Positions 1 through 9,323 of a DNA stretch of 33,853 nt are shown piece by piece. The DNA comes from an uncultured Wenzhouxiangella sp. Lineage in GTDB: Bacteria; Pseudomonadota; Gammaproteobacteria; Xanthomonadales; Wenzhouxiangellaceae. Positions within the stretch are counted from its first letter, which is position 1. Every line of letters starts with the position of its first letter. The DNA lies in the NCBI GenBank assembly GCA_913057255.1, contig CAJXNU010000006.1:1-33853 (forward strand). Direction: 5' to 3'. The notes under the pieces are model-generated. The model was not told the origin of the DNA. It was given only the letters and a program-made list of their open reading frames with translations, and did not search any database. The position numbers were made by a program, and so were the translations under genes.

Positions 1-69
1 ACTGACTGAGCTCCCACCAAATTTGAGTACGCGCCAGATGGGCTGCGTCTTATGGGTCGCTCTGCTCAT
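1..69 (-). CDS. Aspartokinase family protein, N-terminal fragment (runs off window)
   Basis: Reading the minus strand from an ATG at 69 gives 23 open codons to the window edge. The peptide ends in RVLKFGGSSVS, the nucleotide-binding start of aspartate kinases (consensus V-x-K-F-G-G-S/T-S-V), which make aspartyl phosphate for lysine, threonine and methionine synthesis. The preceding 13 residues would be a short N-terminal extension. Only the start is visible, so a plain LysC cannot be told from a fused form, such as aspartokinase with homoserine dehydrogenase or diaminopimelate decarboxylase. No clear Shine-Dalgarno precedes the ATG. The gene is divergent from speD, sharing about 160 bases of upstream DNA. 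The motif is seen directly; the family call rests on this motif alone. Confidence 0.68.
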   Translation of the reverse strand, partial: MSRATHKTQPIWRVLKFGGSSVS

Positions 70-231
70 CACAGCACGAGTGGAGATGAATGTTCAGTCA
101 TTGGGCTATTTTACGTCATTGACCTCACGTTCAGCGCTCAGTGAATGTTGAAAAAGTTTGCCTTTGGGGCTGATTTGATCGGCTCATATGATCGATAATA
201 GGAAATTCGTTTTTTGTCGTGGGTGATGGCC

Positions 232-1023
232 ATGGGTTCACGCAAAATTAAGCTCCACGGGTTTAACAACCTCACCAAAGCGTTGAGCTTCAATATCTAT
301 GACCTGTGCTATGCGACGACAGCAGAAGAGCGTCGCGATTACATCGCCTACATCGATGAGGCCTACAATGCTGAGCGGCTGACTCAAATCTTGTCCGATG
401 TCTCTAACATCATTGGCGCCAACATCTTAAACATCGCCCGTCAGGACTATGAGCCCCAAGGGGCGAGCGTCACCATGCTCATCTCTGAAGAACCCGTGGT
501 GATCGATGCAGACACGGCCACCGCAGCGCCTGGCCCGTTGCCAGAGAGCGTGGTGGGGCACTTGGATAAAAGCCACATTACCGTTCATACCTACCCAGAG
601 GCGCACCCGCACGATGGGATTTGCACTTTTAGGGCGGACATTGATGTGGCCACCTGCGGTGTGATTTCTCCACTGAAAGCCCTGAATTATCTGTTGCACA
701 GCTTTGAGTCTGACATTGTTACCATCGACTATCGCGTGCGCGGTTTTACTCGAGATGTGCGTGGCCGAAAGCACTACATCGACCACAAGATCACCTCAAT
801 CCAGGATTACTTGAGTCGCGACACCAAAAACGCCTACGACATGATCGATGTCAACGTCTATCAAGAGAACTTATTCCACACCAAGATGGTGTTGAAAGAC
901 TTTGATCTCGACGATTATCTCTTTCATCGCTCAGCAGACGACCTAGACCGACGCGAACGACAGCGCATTGAGAAGCGACTTAAAAAAGAGATGCGCGAGC
1001 TCTACTACGGTCGCAATCTCTAA
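232..1023 (+). CDS. speD: S-adenosylmethionine decarboxylase proenzyme (SpeD)
   Basis: SpeD decarboxylates S-adenosylmethionine to supply the aminopropyl group for spermidine. It is a pyruvoyl enzyme made by self-cleavage of a proenzyme. The product closely follows E. coli SpeD along its length: [14 protein letters not shown] near the N-terminus, [19 protein letters not shown], and [12 protein letters not shown] holding the cleavage site (Lys113-Ser114, where Ser becomes the pyruvoyl group), then [20 protein letters not shown] and the C-terminal [11 protein letters not shown] chose ATG 232 because GGTGAT at 222-227 is well placed as a Shine-Dalgarno and the length (263 aa) matches E. coli (264). 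ATG 226 and TTG 214, the latter with AGGA at 200-203, are in-frame alternatives. The stop overlaps the yheS stop by 4 bases. Confidence 0.96.
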   Translation: MGSRKIKLHGFNNLTKALSFNIYDLCYATTAEERRDYIAYIDEAYNAERLTQILSDVSNIIGANILNIARQDYEPQGASVTMLISEEPVVIDADTATAAPGPLPESVVGHLDKSHITVHTYPEAHPHDGICTFRADIDVATCGVISPLKALNYLLHSFESDIVTIDYRVRGFTRDVRGRKHYIDHKITSIQDYLSRDTKNAYDMIDVNVYQENLFHTKMVLKDFDLDDYLFHRSADDLDRRERQRIEKRLKKEMRELYYGRNL

Positions 1024-2942
1024 GCACTGGCATCTCCGCCACAGGCCTCAAGCGCCTCAGCGGTCTCCATCCACTCAGCCTCTGCTGACTCCAACTCTGC
1101 TTGTGTGCGTGCTCTCTCGGCGATGAGATCGCTCACTTCATCGGCTCTCGCGGCATCGTGATAGAGATCAGGATCGGCCAAAGCGCTGTCTTGGGTTTGG
1201 CGGCGTTCGGTGAGCTTTTCAATGCGGGCATTGAGACTTTTGAGTTTGTTTTGTAGAGGCTTTAACTGGTTGCGTTGATTGGCTTTTTCTTGCCTGCGCT
1301 GTTTTTTTGAGCTCTCTGAGTTTGAGGGCGTCTCGCTGGAGGCGTCTCGCTCTTTGATCTGGGCCCGATAGTCGTTGAGGTCACCATCAAAGACGCTCAG
1401 ATGGCCTTGATGAATCAGCCAAAACTGATCCACGCTGTTGTTCAGAAGGTGGCGATCATGCGAGACCACGATCACCGCACCTTCGAAGGTTTGCAAGGCC
1501 ACCGTCAATGCATGCCGCATTTCCAGATCCAGATGGTTGGTGGGCTCATCAAGCAGCAATAAATTGGGTCTTTGGCGGACCAGTAAGGCCAAGACCAGAC
1601 GGGCTTTCTCACCGCCTGAGTATTGACCTGTGCACGATGTGGCCAGATCGCCACTGAAATCGAAGCCACCCAAGAAATCTCGGATCATTTGCTCGGTGGC
1701 CTGTGTACCCATTTGCTCATCGAGTCTGGCGATATGCCAAATGGCATTTTCTCGCTCATTGAGTTGCTCAATCTGATGCTGGGCAAAATAACCCACGTTG
1801 AGGCCACGGGCATGCGATAAGCGACCAGACAGTGGTGTGAGCTCACCAGCGATGGCTTTGATTAAAGTGGACTTGCCCGCCCCATTTAAGCCCAACAGCC
1901 CAATGCGATCACCGGGCGCGAGACTCATGCCAATCGAATCAATCACGCAGTGGTCGCCATAGCCCAGAGACACTTCATCGAGGTGCACCAAAGGATTGGC
2001 GACTTTTGGAGGCGCTGAAAATTCAAAATCAAAGGGTGAGTCTAAGTGGGCCGGTGCGATGGCCTCAAGCCGGCTCAGCGCTTTCAAACGACTCTGTGCG
2101 GCCTTGGCTTTACTGGCTTTTGCGCGGAAGCGGTCGATGAACTGCTGCATGTGCGCCATGGTTTGTTGTTGCTTCACATAGGCGGCTTGTTGTTGGCTGA
2201 GCCGCTCCGCTCGTTGCTTTTCAAAGTTGGTGTAGTCGCCTTTGTAAGTGTGGAGCTTGCAGTGTTCGATATGAATGATGGTGTCGACCACGGCATCTAG
2301 AAAATCCCGATCGTGTGAGATCACCACCAATGTGCCAGCATAATGTTTGAGCCAGCCCTCAAGCCAGGTGACCGTTTCTAAGTCCAAGTGGTTGGTGGGC
2401 TCATCGAGTAACAATAAATCAGACGGACACATCAAGGCTTTGGCTAAGCTCAGCCGAATCCGCCAGCCACCCGAGAATGAGTCAATTGGGGCATCGAATT
2501 CATCGTCTCTAAAGCCCAGTCCCGATAGCAATCGGGCCGCCCGCGCCCGTGCTTGATAGCCACCGGCTGCCTCAAGCGCTTCATGGGCAGCGGCAATGGC
2601 CATGGCCTCATCCACCTCCGATGATGCCGTCTTGGATTCTGCCTGGACCACGGCGCGCTCCGCGGCCCGAAAGGCCTCATCGCCGTCTAGAACAAAATCA
2701 ATGGCGGTCTGATCCAGCGCTTTGATGTGCTGGGCCATGTGCGCCACCGCCCACGCTTTGGGCAGGTCGACCTCCCCAGTATCGGTGGAGAGTTCACCTC
2801 TCAAGACAGCAAATAAACTGCTTTTTCCAGAACCATTGGCACCCACCAAGCCTACTTTGTGGCCAGGGAAAATGGTGGCGCTGGTGTTCTCCAAGAGGGC
2901 ATGGGCCCCATGTCGAACGCTGATTTGGCTGAGTTTGATCAT
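1020..2942 (-). CDS. yheS: ABC-F family ATPase, YheS type
   Basis: This is a soluble tandem-ABC protein of the ABC-F family, whose members bind ribosomes and modulate translation rather than transport. Two nucleotide-binding domains are visible. The first has Walker A GANGSGKS (residues 34-41), signature [15 protein letters not shown] and Walker [16 protein letters not shown]. The second has [23 protein letters not shown] and [15 protein letters not shown]. Both have SHDRDFL/SHDRHLL switch histidines. The linker between them is rich in basic and Gln residues ([16 protein letters not shown]), and a charged coiled-coil tail fills the last 100 residues. This layout and sequence follow E. coli YheS. 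ATG 2942 gives [12 protein letters not shown], matching the family start and 640 aa. The reading frame stays open upstream to 3017, but that extension is not family-like. Confidence 0.93.
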   Translation of the reverse strand: MIKLSQISVRHGAHALLENTSATIFPGHKVGLVGANGSGKSSLFAVLRGELSTDTGEVDLPKAWAVAHMAQHIKALDQTAIDFVLDGDEAFRAAERAVVQAESKTASSEVDEAMAIAAAHEALEAAGGYQARARAARLLSGLGFRDDEFDAPIDSFSGGWRIRLSLAKALMCPSDLLLLDEPTNHLDLETVTWLEGWLKHYAGTLVVISHDRDFLDAVVDTIIHIEHCKLHTYKGDYTNFEKQRAERLSQQQAAYVKQQQTMAHMQQFIDRFRAKASKAKAAQSRLKALSRLEAIAPAHLDSPFDFEFSAPPKVANPLVHLDEVSLGYGDHCVIDSIGMSLAPGDRIGLLGLNGAGKSTLIKAIAGELTPLSGRLSHARGLNVGYFAQHQIEQLNERENAIWHIARLDEQMGTQATEQMIRDFLGGFDFSGDLATSCTGQYSGGEKARLVLALLVRQRPNLLLLDEPTNHLDLEMRHALTVALQTFEGAVIVVSHDRHLLNNSVDQFWLIHQGHLSVFDGDLNDYRAQIKERDASSETPSNSESSKKQRRQEKANQRNQLKPLQNKLKSLNARIEKLTERRQTQDSALADPDLYHDAARADEVSDLIAERARTQAELESAEAEWMETAEALEACGGDASA

Positions 2943-3087
2943 CTCAAACGGTCTCGACTTGCCCTGATGAGTGGTTGGTGAGATGATCTCAAGCGCATTG
3001 GATAGAGCGTGTATCAATCACACACGTATGGCACCGCGTCACTTCCTCGCTTGTTTCAATGAGCGAGAAATTAAGGAAATCAAATCA

Positions 3088-4233
3088 ATGAATCTTATTG
3101 TAAAACTGATCGCTGGGATTGTCTTGGGTATTGTCATCGGACTGATTGCGCCTGATTGGGTGGTTCAGATCTTGCTGACGTTTAAAGGCTTATTTGGTCA
3201 GCTGCTGTTTTTCACCATTCCTCTGCTGATTTTGTTTTTCATCACCTCAGGCATCGCGGGCTTGCCACGTCAGTCAGGGCGGCTGTTGGGCCAGACCTTG
3301 GCTGGCGCCTATCTCTCCACCATTATGGCGGGCATCCTCGCGTTTATAGCCGCGGTGGTGTTGGTGCCCATGCTCACCACTTCAGTGGGTGAGGCGATCA
3401 CCGATCCAAACCAAACACTCGGGCCGTTTATTGAGGTCAACATCCCCCCGTTGATGTCGATCATGACCGCCTTGGTCGCCGCGTTCATCTTTGGTTTGGG
3501 GATTGCTGCGCGTGAAGCGGTGGCGCTCAAACAGGTCTTTGATCAAGGCCGTGATGTGATTGAATCTCTACTGGTCTCGGTGATCATTCCATTCTTGCCG
3601 CTTTATATTGCCGGCGTGTTTGCTGAGCTCTCAGCAGCCGGCACGGTTTTTGCAACACTGAAAACATTTGGTGTGATCTTGGCGCTGTCGGTGAGTCTCC
3701 ACTGGGTTTGGATCTTGGTGTTGTATTCCATCGTTGGGCTCAAGACAAAGCGCTCTCCTTTCTCACTGATTCGCCAAATGCTGCCCGCTTATTTCACCGC
3801 CTTGGGCACGATGTCGAGCGCCGCGACCATTCCAGTGACCCTCAAATCAGCCGAAGCCAATGGCGTGGATCCGAAGATTGCCGGTTTCACCATTCCATTG
3901 TGCGCCACCACGCATTTATCAGGTTCTACCATCACCATTGTGGCCTGCGCCGTGGCGGTGATGGTCTTGCAAGAAGGCCTTGCGCTTCCTGGCTTGATTG
4001 GCATGTTGCCCTTTATCTTGACCTTGGGCGTGGTGATGCTGGCTGCACCCGGTGTGCCGGGCGGGGCGGTGATGTCAGCGGTGGGTTTGCTCGGCTCTAT
4101 GCTCGGGTTTGGTGAAACCGCGGTGGCATTAATGATCGCACTTTATATGGCACAAGACAGCTTTGGGACGGCGTGCAATGTGACAGGCGATGGCGCCATT
4201 TCTCTATGGATCAACGAGTCACAGAAAAGCTGA
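3088..4233 (+). CDS. Dicarboxylate/amino acid:cation symporter (DAACS family)
   Basis: An inner-membrane secondary transporter of the glutamate/dicarboxylate:cation (DAACS, SdaC/GltP-like) superfamily, 381 aa. Hydrophobic segments occupy most of the chain. The diagnostic serine-rich re-entrant loop reads GTMSSAATIPVTL (from residue 240), and a second conserved region reads IPLCATTHLSGSTITI where relatives have IPLGATINMDG-type sequence. The end holds the APGVPGGAV and AQDSFGTACNVTGDG motifs seen in substrate and sodium sites of this family. Substrate cannot be read from sequence; SstT, GltP and TcyP-type proteins are relatives. ATG 3088 is preceded by AAGGAA at 3074-3079. An upstream in-frame extension to 2971 lacks family similarity and overlaps the yheS start region. 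It is divergent from yheS and ends before a bidirectional terminator. Confidence 0.88.
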   Translation: MNLIVKLIAGIVLGIVIGLIAPDWVVQILLTFKGLFGQLLFFTIPLLILFFITSGIAGLPRQSGRLLGQTLAGAYLSTIMAGILAFIAAVVLVPMLTTSVGEAITDPNQTLGPFIEVNIPPLMSIMTALVAAFIFGLGIAAREAVALKQVFDQGRDVIESLLVSVIIPFLPLYIAGVFAELSAAGTVFATLKTFGVILALSVSLHWVWILVLYSIVGLKTKRSPFSLIRQMLPAYFTALGTMSSAATIPVTLKSAEANGVDPKIAGFTIPLCATTHLSGSTITIVACAVAVMVLQEGLALPGLIGMLPFILTLGVVMLAAPGVPGGAVMSAVGLLGSMLGFGETAVALMIALYMAQDSFGTACNVTGDGAISLWINESQKS

Positions 4234-4304
4234 GTCAAAAACGCGGTTGGGTCACTATGGAGCGTTGAGTGATTTGACTGGTCAGGCATTTGTTGTGATG
4301 GCAT

Positions 4305-4343
4305 AAAAAAGGCGCCGATCTGAATGGATCGGCGCCTCTTTTT
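4305..4343. terminator. Bidirectional Rho-independent terminator
   Basis: A perfect 10-bp stem, GGCGCCGATC (4311-4320) and GATCGGCGCC (4327-4336), encloses a 6-base loop. On the plus strand it is followed by a T-rich run, and on the minus strand the run of A at 4305-4310 reads as six T. It sits between the convergent symporter gene and the membrane pyrophosphatase gene and can serve both. Confidence 0.92.
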
Positions 4344-4403
4344 ATTTCAACGATCAAAACCAGTGGTCAGTGATGCAATCACTGACCGATCGGGTTTGAT
4401 GGT

Positions 4404-6425
4404 TTAGTGTGTCAACAAAGGTGCGATGACCAAGCTCACAATGGCCATCACGTTGATCAGGATGTTCATTGATGGGCCAGAGGTGTCTTTCAAAGGATCG
4501 CCCACGGTATCGCCAACCACATTGGCTTTGTGCGTTTCTGATCCTTTGCCACCAAAGTGACCTTTCTCAACATGCTTTTTGGCGTTGTCCCAAGCACCAC
4601 CGGCATTGGCCATGGTCAGTGCAAGCAACACACAGCCCAACAAGGCGCCACCGAGCATGCCACCGAGTGACTCGGCGCCAAGGCCAAAGCCAACCAGCAC
4701 CGGACCAAACACAGCCAGCGCTGCCGGCAGCATCATGCGTTTGATGGCAGAGGTGGTGGCGATGTCAACACAACGAGCGGCATCGGGGGTGCCCGTGCCT
4801 TCCAAAAGACCTGGAATCTCTTTGAATTGACGGCGGATCTCTTGGATCATTTCAAAAGCCGCATCACCGACCGCAGTCATGGTGATGGAAGCCACCAAGA
4901 AGGGGAACACACCACCGATGAACAGACCAATCAACACGTTGGGATTGGAGATGTTGAGCTCGAAGCCAGGCAAGGAGTAAGACACTTCAGCAATGTAGGC
5001 TGAGATGATGGTCAATGCCGCCAAAGCCGCTGCTCCAATGGCAAAACCCTTACCAATGGCTGCGGTGGTGTTACCCAACTCATCCAAAGAATCGGTGATC
5101 TTGCGCGTGTCTTCGCCCAGACCTGCCATCTCAGCAATGCCGCCGGCATTGTCTGCCACTGGGCCGTAGGCATCAATCGCCATGGTCATGCCCACAGTGG
5201 CGAGCATCGCCACAGCGGCAATACCGACACCATAAAGATCGGCATTGGCATTGGCGATAAAGATCATCACACAGATCGCCGCAATTGGAATCACCACAGA
5301 CTGCATGCCGGTGGCTAGGCCTGAAATAATGACCGTGGCAGACCCAGTCTCACCTGAACGGGCAATCTCTCTAACGGGCTTGCCTGCGGTGTAGTACTCG
5401 GTGGATAAACCAATGATCACACCACCGACAGCACCGACCACGGTCGCAATCCACACACCATTGTTGATGCCCAGGTAACCGACTAAGAAATAGGCCAAGA
5501 CAATAAAGCCAATGGCAGCCGACATGGTGCCCAAACGAAGGGCGACCTCAGGGCTCTTAGAAGAGCTCGCTTTGACCACCAAGATGGCCAAGATTGAGCA
5601 GACCAAGCCCAAAGAAGAGAGCAACAACGGCAAGCTCATCAAAGCGCTGCCTTCACCCATGCCTTCAACAAAGCTGGTGGCTGATTGCTGGACCATGACA
5701 GTGGCCAAGGCCACAGTGGCGATCATGGCACCACAGTATGATTCAAAAATATCTGAGCCCATGCCTGCAACATCCCCAACGTTGTCACCCACGTTATCAG
5801 CGATCACGCCTGGGTTTCTGGGGTCGTCTTCTGGGATACCGGCTTCCACCTTACCCACCAGGTCTGCGCCAACATCAGCCGCCTTGGTGAAGATGCCGCC
5901 ACCGACACGGTAGAACAAAGCCACCACGCCAGCACCCATGCCAAAGCCATGGATGTTGTGCGCCGTCTCTGGGTCCGTACCGAAGATGAAATACAGCGTG
6001 CCCAAGCCCAACAAGCCAAGTGAGGCCAGCACCATGCCCATCACAGAGCCGCCATAGAAGGCCACCATCAAAGCTTTGCTTTGACCAAACTCGTGTGCAG
6101 CTGAGGTGGTTCTCACATTCGCCCGAGTCGCGGCGGTCATGCCTAAGAATCCAGCCAAGGCCGAACACGTGGCACCGACTAAGAAAGAAATCGCGGTTTG
6201 TAGACCCAAACCGGAGCTCGCTAAGGCCACAAACAAGACCGCGACCGATAAGCCGATCAGGATCAACTCACGACGCATGAAGGCCAAAGCACCCTGTTGG
6301 ATCAGTTTGGCGATCTCAGAGGGCTTGCCTTCCATCGCGGGGTAGCTCATGACCACGCGATAGAGGATGAAGGCCACAACCAGGCCGACGACCCCGAGTA
6401 CTGGGGGGATGAGTAATTGATTCAT
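4404..6425 (-). CDS. hppA: Membrane-bound ion-pumping pyrophosphatase, K+-dependent type
   Basis: An integral membrane pyrophosphatase that couples hydrolysis of pyrophosphate to pumping of H+ or Na+ across the inner membrane. The protein is 673 aa with about 16 hydrophobic segments. Substrate-site motifs are intact: [11 protein letters not shown] (184-194), [20 protein letters not shown] (about 199-218), a second acidic cluster [12 protein letters not shown], and the C-terminal DNAKKHVE with [15 protein letters not shown]. The GNTTAA motif has Ala at residue 455 where K+-independent enzymes carry Lys, so by the established rule this is a K+-dependent enzyme. Which ion is pumped is not decided by what I can read. 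ATG 6425 has GGGAG five bases upstream; four extra upstream codons are open. It lies 82 bases after prmA and may have its own promoter. Confidence 0.95.
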   Translation of the reverse strand: MNQLLIPPVLGVVGLVVAFILYRVVMSYPAMEGKPSEIAKLIQQGALAFMRRELILIGLSVAVLFVALASSGLGLQTAISFLVGATCSALAGFLGMTAATRANVRTTSAAHEFGQSKALMVAFYGGSVMGMVLASLGLLGLGTLYFIFGTDPETAHNIHGFGMGAGVVALFYRVGGGIFTKAADVGADLVGKVEAGIPEDDPRNPGVIADNVGDNVGDVAGMGSDIFESYCGAMIATVALATVMVQQSATSFVEGMGEGSALMSLPLLLSSLGLVCSILAILVVKASSSKSPEVALRLGTMSAAIGFIVLAYFLVGYLGINNGVWIATVVGAVGGVIIGLSTEYYTAGKPVREIARSGETGSATVIISGLATGMQSVVIPIAAICVMIFIANANADLYGVGIAAVAMLATVGMTMAIDAYGPVADNAGGIAEMAGLGEDTRKITDSLDELGNTTAAIGKGFAIGAAALAALTIISAYIAEVSYSLPGFELNISNPNVLIGLFIGGVFPFLVASITMTAVGDAAFEMIQEIRRQFKEIPGLLEGTGTPDAARCVDIATTSAIKRMMLPAALAVFGPVLVGFGLGAESLGGMLGGALLGCVLLALTMANAGGAWDNAKKHVEKGHFGGKGSETHKANVVGDTVGDPLKDTSGPSMNILINVMAIVSLVIAPLLTH

Positions 6426-6507
6426 TGTGTCTCCCAAAAATACACTCGTTAAAGACTATTGTTTAGCTATTAGATCATTCAGTTGGAACCCGCTCATTGT
6501 AGTGAGA

Positions 6508-7485
6508 TCAGGCCTTTTGGGCAAATGCCAGGCAAACCCAATCCTCTTTGGTCTCCATCATCGGGCCGGGATCTAGGTCCCGGTACGCTGATTTGACTGC
6601 CTCTGCCTGCTCGATGAGAATCCCCGACAAAATCAAATGACCACCCGGTGCCACCAGACCCATCAGCTTCGGCGCCAACTCAATCAAGGGTTGGGCCAAG
6701 ATATTGGCCAAAACCAATGGGCTTTGTGTCTGGCCATGTTGTTCAAAGAAAGACGCGGGATCGAAGACTGAGACCGCATCATCACAGCCATTCATCCGCG
6801 CATTGTCTTGGGTCGCCGTCAATGCCTGTGGGTCATGGTCCACCGCCAACACCTGTTTGGCGCCCAAAAGAATGGCCGCAATCCCCAAAATGCCTGAGCC
6901 GCAGCCAAAGTCGATCACCGGATCATTAGAGGGAAGATGGGCTGGAGAACTTGCCCATTGATCCAGCCAGCTCAAACAAAGCGCCGTGGTGGGATGGGTG
7001 CCACTGCCAAACGCCAAGCCCGGATCGATGCGAATGACCACGGGCCAGTCAGGATCTGGCTCAACGTGTGTGGGACAAATCCAAAGCCGCTTGCCAAATG
7101 ACATGGGTTTGAATTGATCCATCCAAGCCCGAGTCCAGACTCGCTCTTCAATGGCCTTGGAGTGCACTGGGGTTGTGGTGCCGATCAGGCCACGCTCGAT
7201 GAGGGTGCGGGTGACATCGTCCAAGTCCTGATCGATGGGGAATAATGCCTCGATCACCACGGTGGGCCACAAAGGCAGGGCGCCTGGGTCGGGTTCATGC
7301 AAGGGATGGTCTTCGGCATCGACCAAGGTCACCGAGACCGCTCCTTGCTCAAATAGCGCCGTTTCGATCGGCTCGATGCTCACCGTTTGGTCTGCCGCCT
7401 CAGCCATTTGTTCGCTCTGCTCAATGGCCACGCTCAAAGACAAGGTTTGCCACTGAGGTGGGGTCAGGTGGGTTTGATCACTCAC
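6508..7485 (-). CDS. prmA: Ribosomal protein L11 methyltransferase (PrmA)
   Basis: PrmA uses S-adenosylmethionine to trimethylate ribosomal protein L11 at its N-terminus and lysines. The C-terminal class I methyltransferase domain shows DPGLAFGSGTHPTT (residues 154-167), motif I VIDFGCGSGILGIAA (from 190) and the ANILAQPL catalytic-loop motif. An N-terminal L11-recognition domain ends in WTRAWMDQFKPMSFGKRLWICP. GTG 7485 overlaps the rsmE stop (GTGA) and is preceded by GGGAG; it yields 325 aa and keeps the family's N-terminal strand (PQWQTLSLSV). The next ATG would remove that strand. Compared with E. coli PrmA (293 aa) there is an insertion of roughly 20 residues soon after that strand, rich in Glu and Gln. 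Translational coupling to rsmE is likely. Confidence 0.93.
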   Translation of the reverse strand: MSDQTHLTPPQWQTLSLSVAIEQSEQMAEAADQTVSIEPIETALFEQGAVSVTLVDAEDHPLHEPDPGALPLWPTVVIEALFPIDQDLDDVTRTLIERGLIGTTTPVHSKAIEERVWTRAWMDQFKPMSFGKRLWICPTHVEPDPDWPVVIRIDPGLAFGSGTHPTTALCLSWLDQWASSPAHLPSNDPVIDFGCGSGILGIAAILLGAKQVLAVDHDPQALTATQDNARMNGCDDAVSVFDPASFFEQHGQTQSPLVLANILAQPLIELAPKLMGLVAPGGHLILSGILIEQAEAVKSAYRDLDPGPMMETKEDWVCLAFAQKA

Positions 7486-8234
7486 CCCATATCTCCCATC
7501 AGTGTGTGCAGACACGCCAGAGCAGCAGGGCCCGCTGTCTCGGTTCTAAGCACCCTCGGTCCCAAGCGAAGTCCTTGGGCACCGTGATTTTTGAGCGCGT
7601 CGATCTCTGATGGATCGAGACCGCCTTCAGGGCCAACGATCAAAGCAAGTTGATGGGTTTTGTCTACATTCGTCGGGCTCAGTTCAGCCAGTGGGTCTAA
7701 GTAAAAGGTGGGTGTGTGTGAGTCCAAGGCGCAGTGGCTGAGCTCGATCGGGGCGTCGATGGTTGGAATGCGCACCCGGCCACTTTGCTCGCAAGCGCCA
7801 ATGGCAATGGCTTGCCACCGCGCTTGGCGTTGGGTTTGGCGTTTGCCATCGAGCTTGACGCCGGTGCGTTTCGTAAACACCGGGCTGATGCGGGCCACAC
7901 CCAATTCGGTGGCTTTTTGGACCACCCAGTCCATGCGCTCGCCACGGCCGATGGCCTGAATTAAGTGGATCTGGAGTGGTGACTCGACCTGTGGGGTGGT
8001 TTGGCTTTCCAATGACACAACGCAGGCTTTGGGCCCCGGTCCGAGTTGAATTTGGCCGGTGTATTCCGCACCATCCCCGTTAAAGACAATCACCGAATCG
8101 CCCACTTGGTGGCGAAGTACCGTCAGTAAGTGCTTCGATGGCCCTTCTTCGAGGATGACGGTCTCACCGACCCTCAAATCTTGGGGGGTGTAGACGCGAC
8201 TCAAGCGGGCTTTGGGATTGATTGACGGGCACAT
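7482..8234 (-). CDS. rsmE: 16S rRNA (uracil1498-N3)-methyltransferase (RsmE)
   Basis: RsmE methylates N3 of U1498 in 16S rRNA using S-adenosylmethionine. It has an N-terminal PUA-like RNA-binding domain (RLSRVYTPQDL onward) and a C-terminal SPOUT knot. Knot signatures are visible: ALIVGPEGGLDPSEI (GPEGG at 201-205) and LRLGPRVLRTET (222-233), plus VQKATELGV, GVKLDG and AIGACEQSGR seen in the E. coli enzyme. ATG 8234 gives 250 aa, close to the E. coli length (243). A TTG-started extension to 8309 would abut the gspG start and lacks family similarity. No strong Shine-Dalgarno precedes ATG 8234. It is divergent from gspG across 75 bases and is the first gene of the rsmE-prmA pair. Confidence 0.94.
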   Translation of the reverse strand: MCPSINPKARLSRVYTPQDLRVGETVILEEGPSKHLLTVLRHQVGDSVIVFNGDGAEYTGQIQLGPGPKACVVSLESQTTPQVESPLQIHLIQAIGRGERMDWVVQKATELGVARISPVFTKRTGVKLDGKRQTQRQARWQAIAIGACEQSGRVRIPTIDAPIELSHCALDSHTPTFYLDPLAELSPTNVDKTHQLALIVGPEGGLDPSEIDALKNHGAQGLRLGPRVLRTETAGPAALACLHTLMGDMG

Positions 8235-8309
8235 CAGCGTATGATGATGGATATTAAATGGGACATCAACAGGGCATGGCCCGCGGGTTGATAAGGATAG
8301 AGCAAGCAA

Positions 8310-8735
8310 ATGAACTCAAACGCCAAAGGTTTTTCACTGATCGAAGTCTTGGTGGTGGTTGTGATCATCAGTATTTTGGCGGCTGTGGTGGTGCCGCGCA
8401 TTATGGATGAACCCGACCGTGCCCGCGTGGTGCGTGCTGAGCAAGACATTCGGGCATTGGTCACGGCATTGAACCTGTACCGCCTAGACAATGCCACCTA
8501 CCCATCCACCGAGCAAGGGCTTCAAGCTTTGGTTGAAAGGCCCAGCGGCACGCCAGAACCGAGGAACTGGAAAGCGGGTGGCTATATTGATCAACTGCCC
8601 TTAGATCCATGGGGACGCGAGTATCAGTATCTCTATCCGGGCATCCATGGTGAGATTGATGTCTGGTCACTGGGCGCCAATGGGTTGTCGGGTGGCGAGG
8701 GCATCAATGCCGAAATTGGCAACTGGATGCGGTGA
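8310..8735 (+). CDS. gspG: Type II secretion major pseudopilin GspG
   Basis: GspG is the main subunit of the type II secretion pseudopilus in the periplasm. The 141-aa precursor has a 7-residue leader ending in Gly, then FSLIEVLVVVVIISILAAVV with Glu at mature position 5, the prepilin-peptidase and assembly motif. Downstream are the GspG-specific alpha-beta segments: YPSTEQGLQALVE, DPWGREYQYLYPG and the C-terminal loop WSLGANGLSGGEGINAEIGN, which in homologues binds calcium. Two usual Asp ligands in that loop look replaced here (see findings). The start ATG has AAGGAT 11 bases upstream. It heads the gsp operon, divergent from rsmE. Confidence 0.96.
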   Translation: MNSNAKGFSLIEVLVVVVIISILAAVVVPRIMDEPDRARVVRAEQDIRALVTALNLYRLDNATYPSTEQGLQALVERPSGTPEPRNWKAGGYIDQLPLDPWGREYQYLYPGIHGEIDVWSLGANGLSGGEGINAEIGNWMR

Positions 8736-8789
8736 GTTCAGTTCGGTACCCAGTCCAGCCAAGACGTGCTTAGTGTGCGCCGGTCTCTG

Positions 8790-9323
8790 ATGCCGATGCA
8801 GCCGGCCACTGCTCGAGGCATGACCCTGATTGAGGTGCTCGTGGTGGTGGTCATTGCAAGTATCGTAGCGACCTTGGTGACGCTTCGTTTGGGGGCGTTT
8901 GATTCAACCCAATCCCCGCGGGATCAATTGCTCGAGGTGGCGCAAGCAGTCGATGCGGTTTGCGAGCAGGCCTTGTTTCGCGCCAAACCACAATCGCTGA
9001 GTTTTTATGCACAAGGCCTCATTTGGAATGGTGCCGACTCGCCAGAGCTGGTGAGCTGGTCAGAAGAATTACGGCTTCAATTGGTGCTTGAAGGCCATGC
9101 CACCCCGCTTCAAAAAACTCCTGAGCCATCCATGGTCGATGTCGGCAGAGATCTCACCACGGCCGGTTTGTCGCGGTCCAATCCGTTCCCGTTTCATATT
9201 TTGTGTGATCCCTTGGGGCAACGTACGGCGTTCGAGTTGCGGTTGAGACAGGGCGATCGCTTGGCTACGCTGATGATGGCCAGTGATGGTCAGTGGCAGA
9301 TTGAGTCGGGAGCAGAGCGTTGA
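8790..9323 (+). CDS. gspH: Type II secretion minor pseudopilin GspH
   Basis: A class III signal peptide ends in Gly10 (MPMQPATARG) and is followed by MTLIEVLVVVVIASIVATLV with Glu at mature position 5. The rest fits a minor pseudopilin of about 165 residues, with weak sequence conservation as usual for GspH. Its identity as GspH rests on position between gspG and gspI and on size. Start is uncertain: ATG 8790 gives a typical short leader; ATG 8796 and GTG 8766 or 8775 are in-frame options, and none has a strong Shine-Dalgarno. The stop TGA overlaps the TTG start of gspI. GspH sits in the pseudopilus shaft below the GspI-J-K tip complex. Confidence 0.85.
   Translation: MPMQPATARGMTLIEVLVVVVIASIVATLVTLRLGAFDSTQSPRDQLLEVAQAVDAVCEQALFRAKPQSLSFYAQGLIWNGADSPELVSWSEELRLQLVLEGHATPLQKTPEPSMVDVGRDLTTAGLSRSNPFPFHILCDPLGQRTAFELRLRQGDRLATLMMASDGQWQIESGAER

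Noticed and set aside
2943-3087. N-terminal extensions of yheS and of the symporter into each other's upstream region
   Set aside because: Both frames are open here, but neither extension resembles its family, and the internal ATG codons (2942 and 3088) match the family starts.
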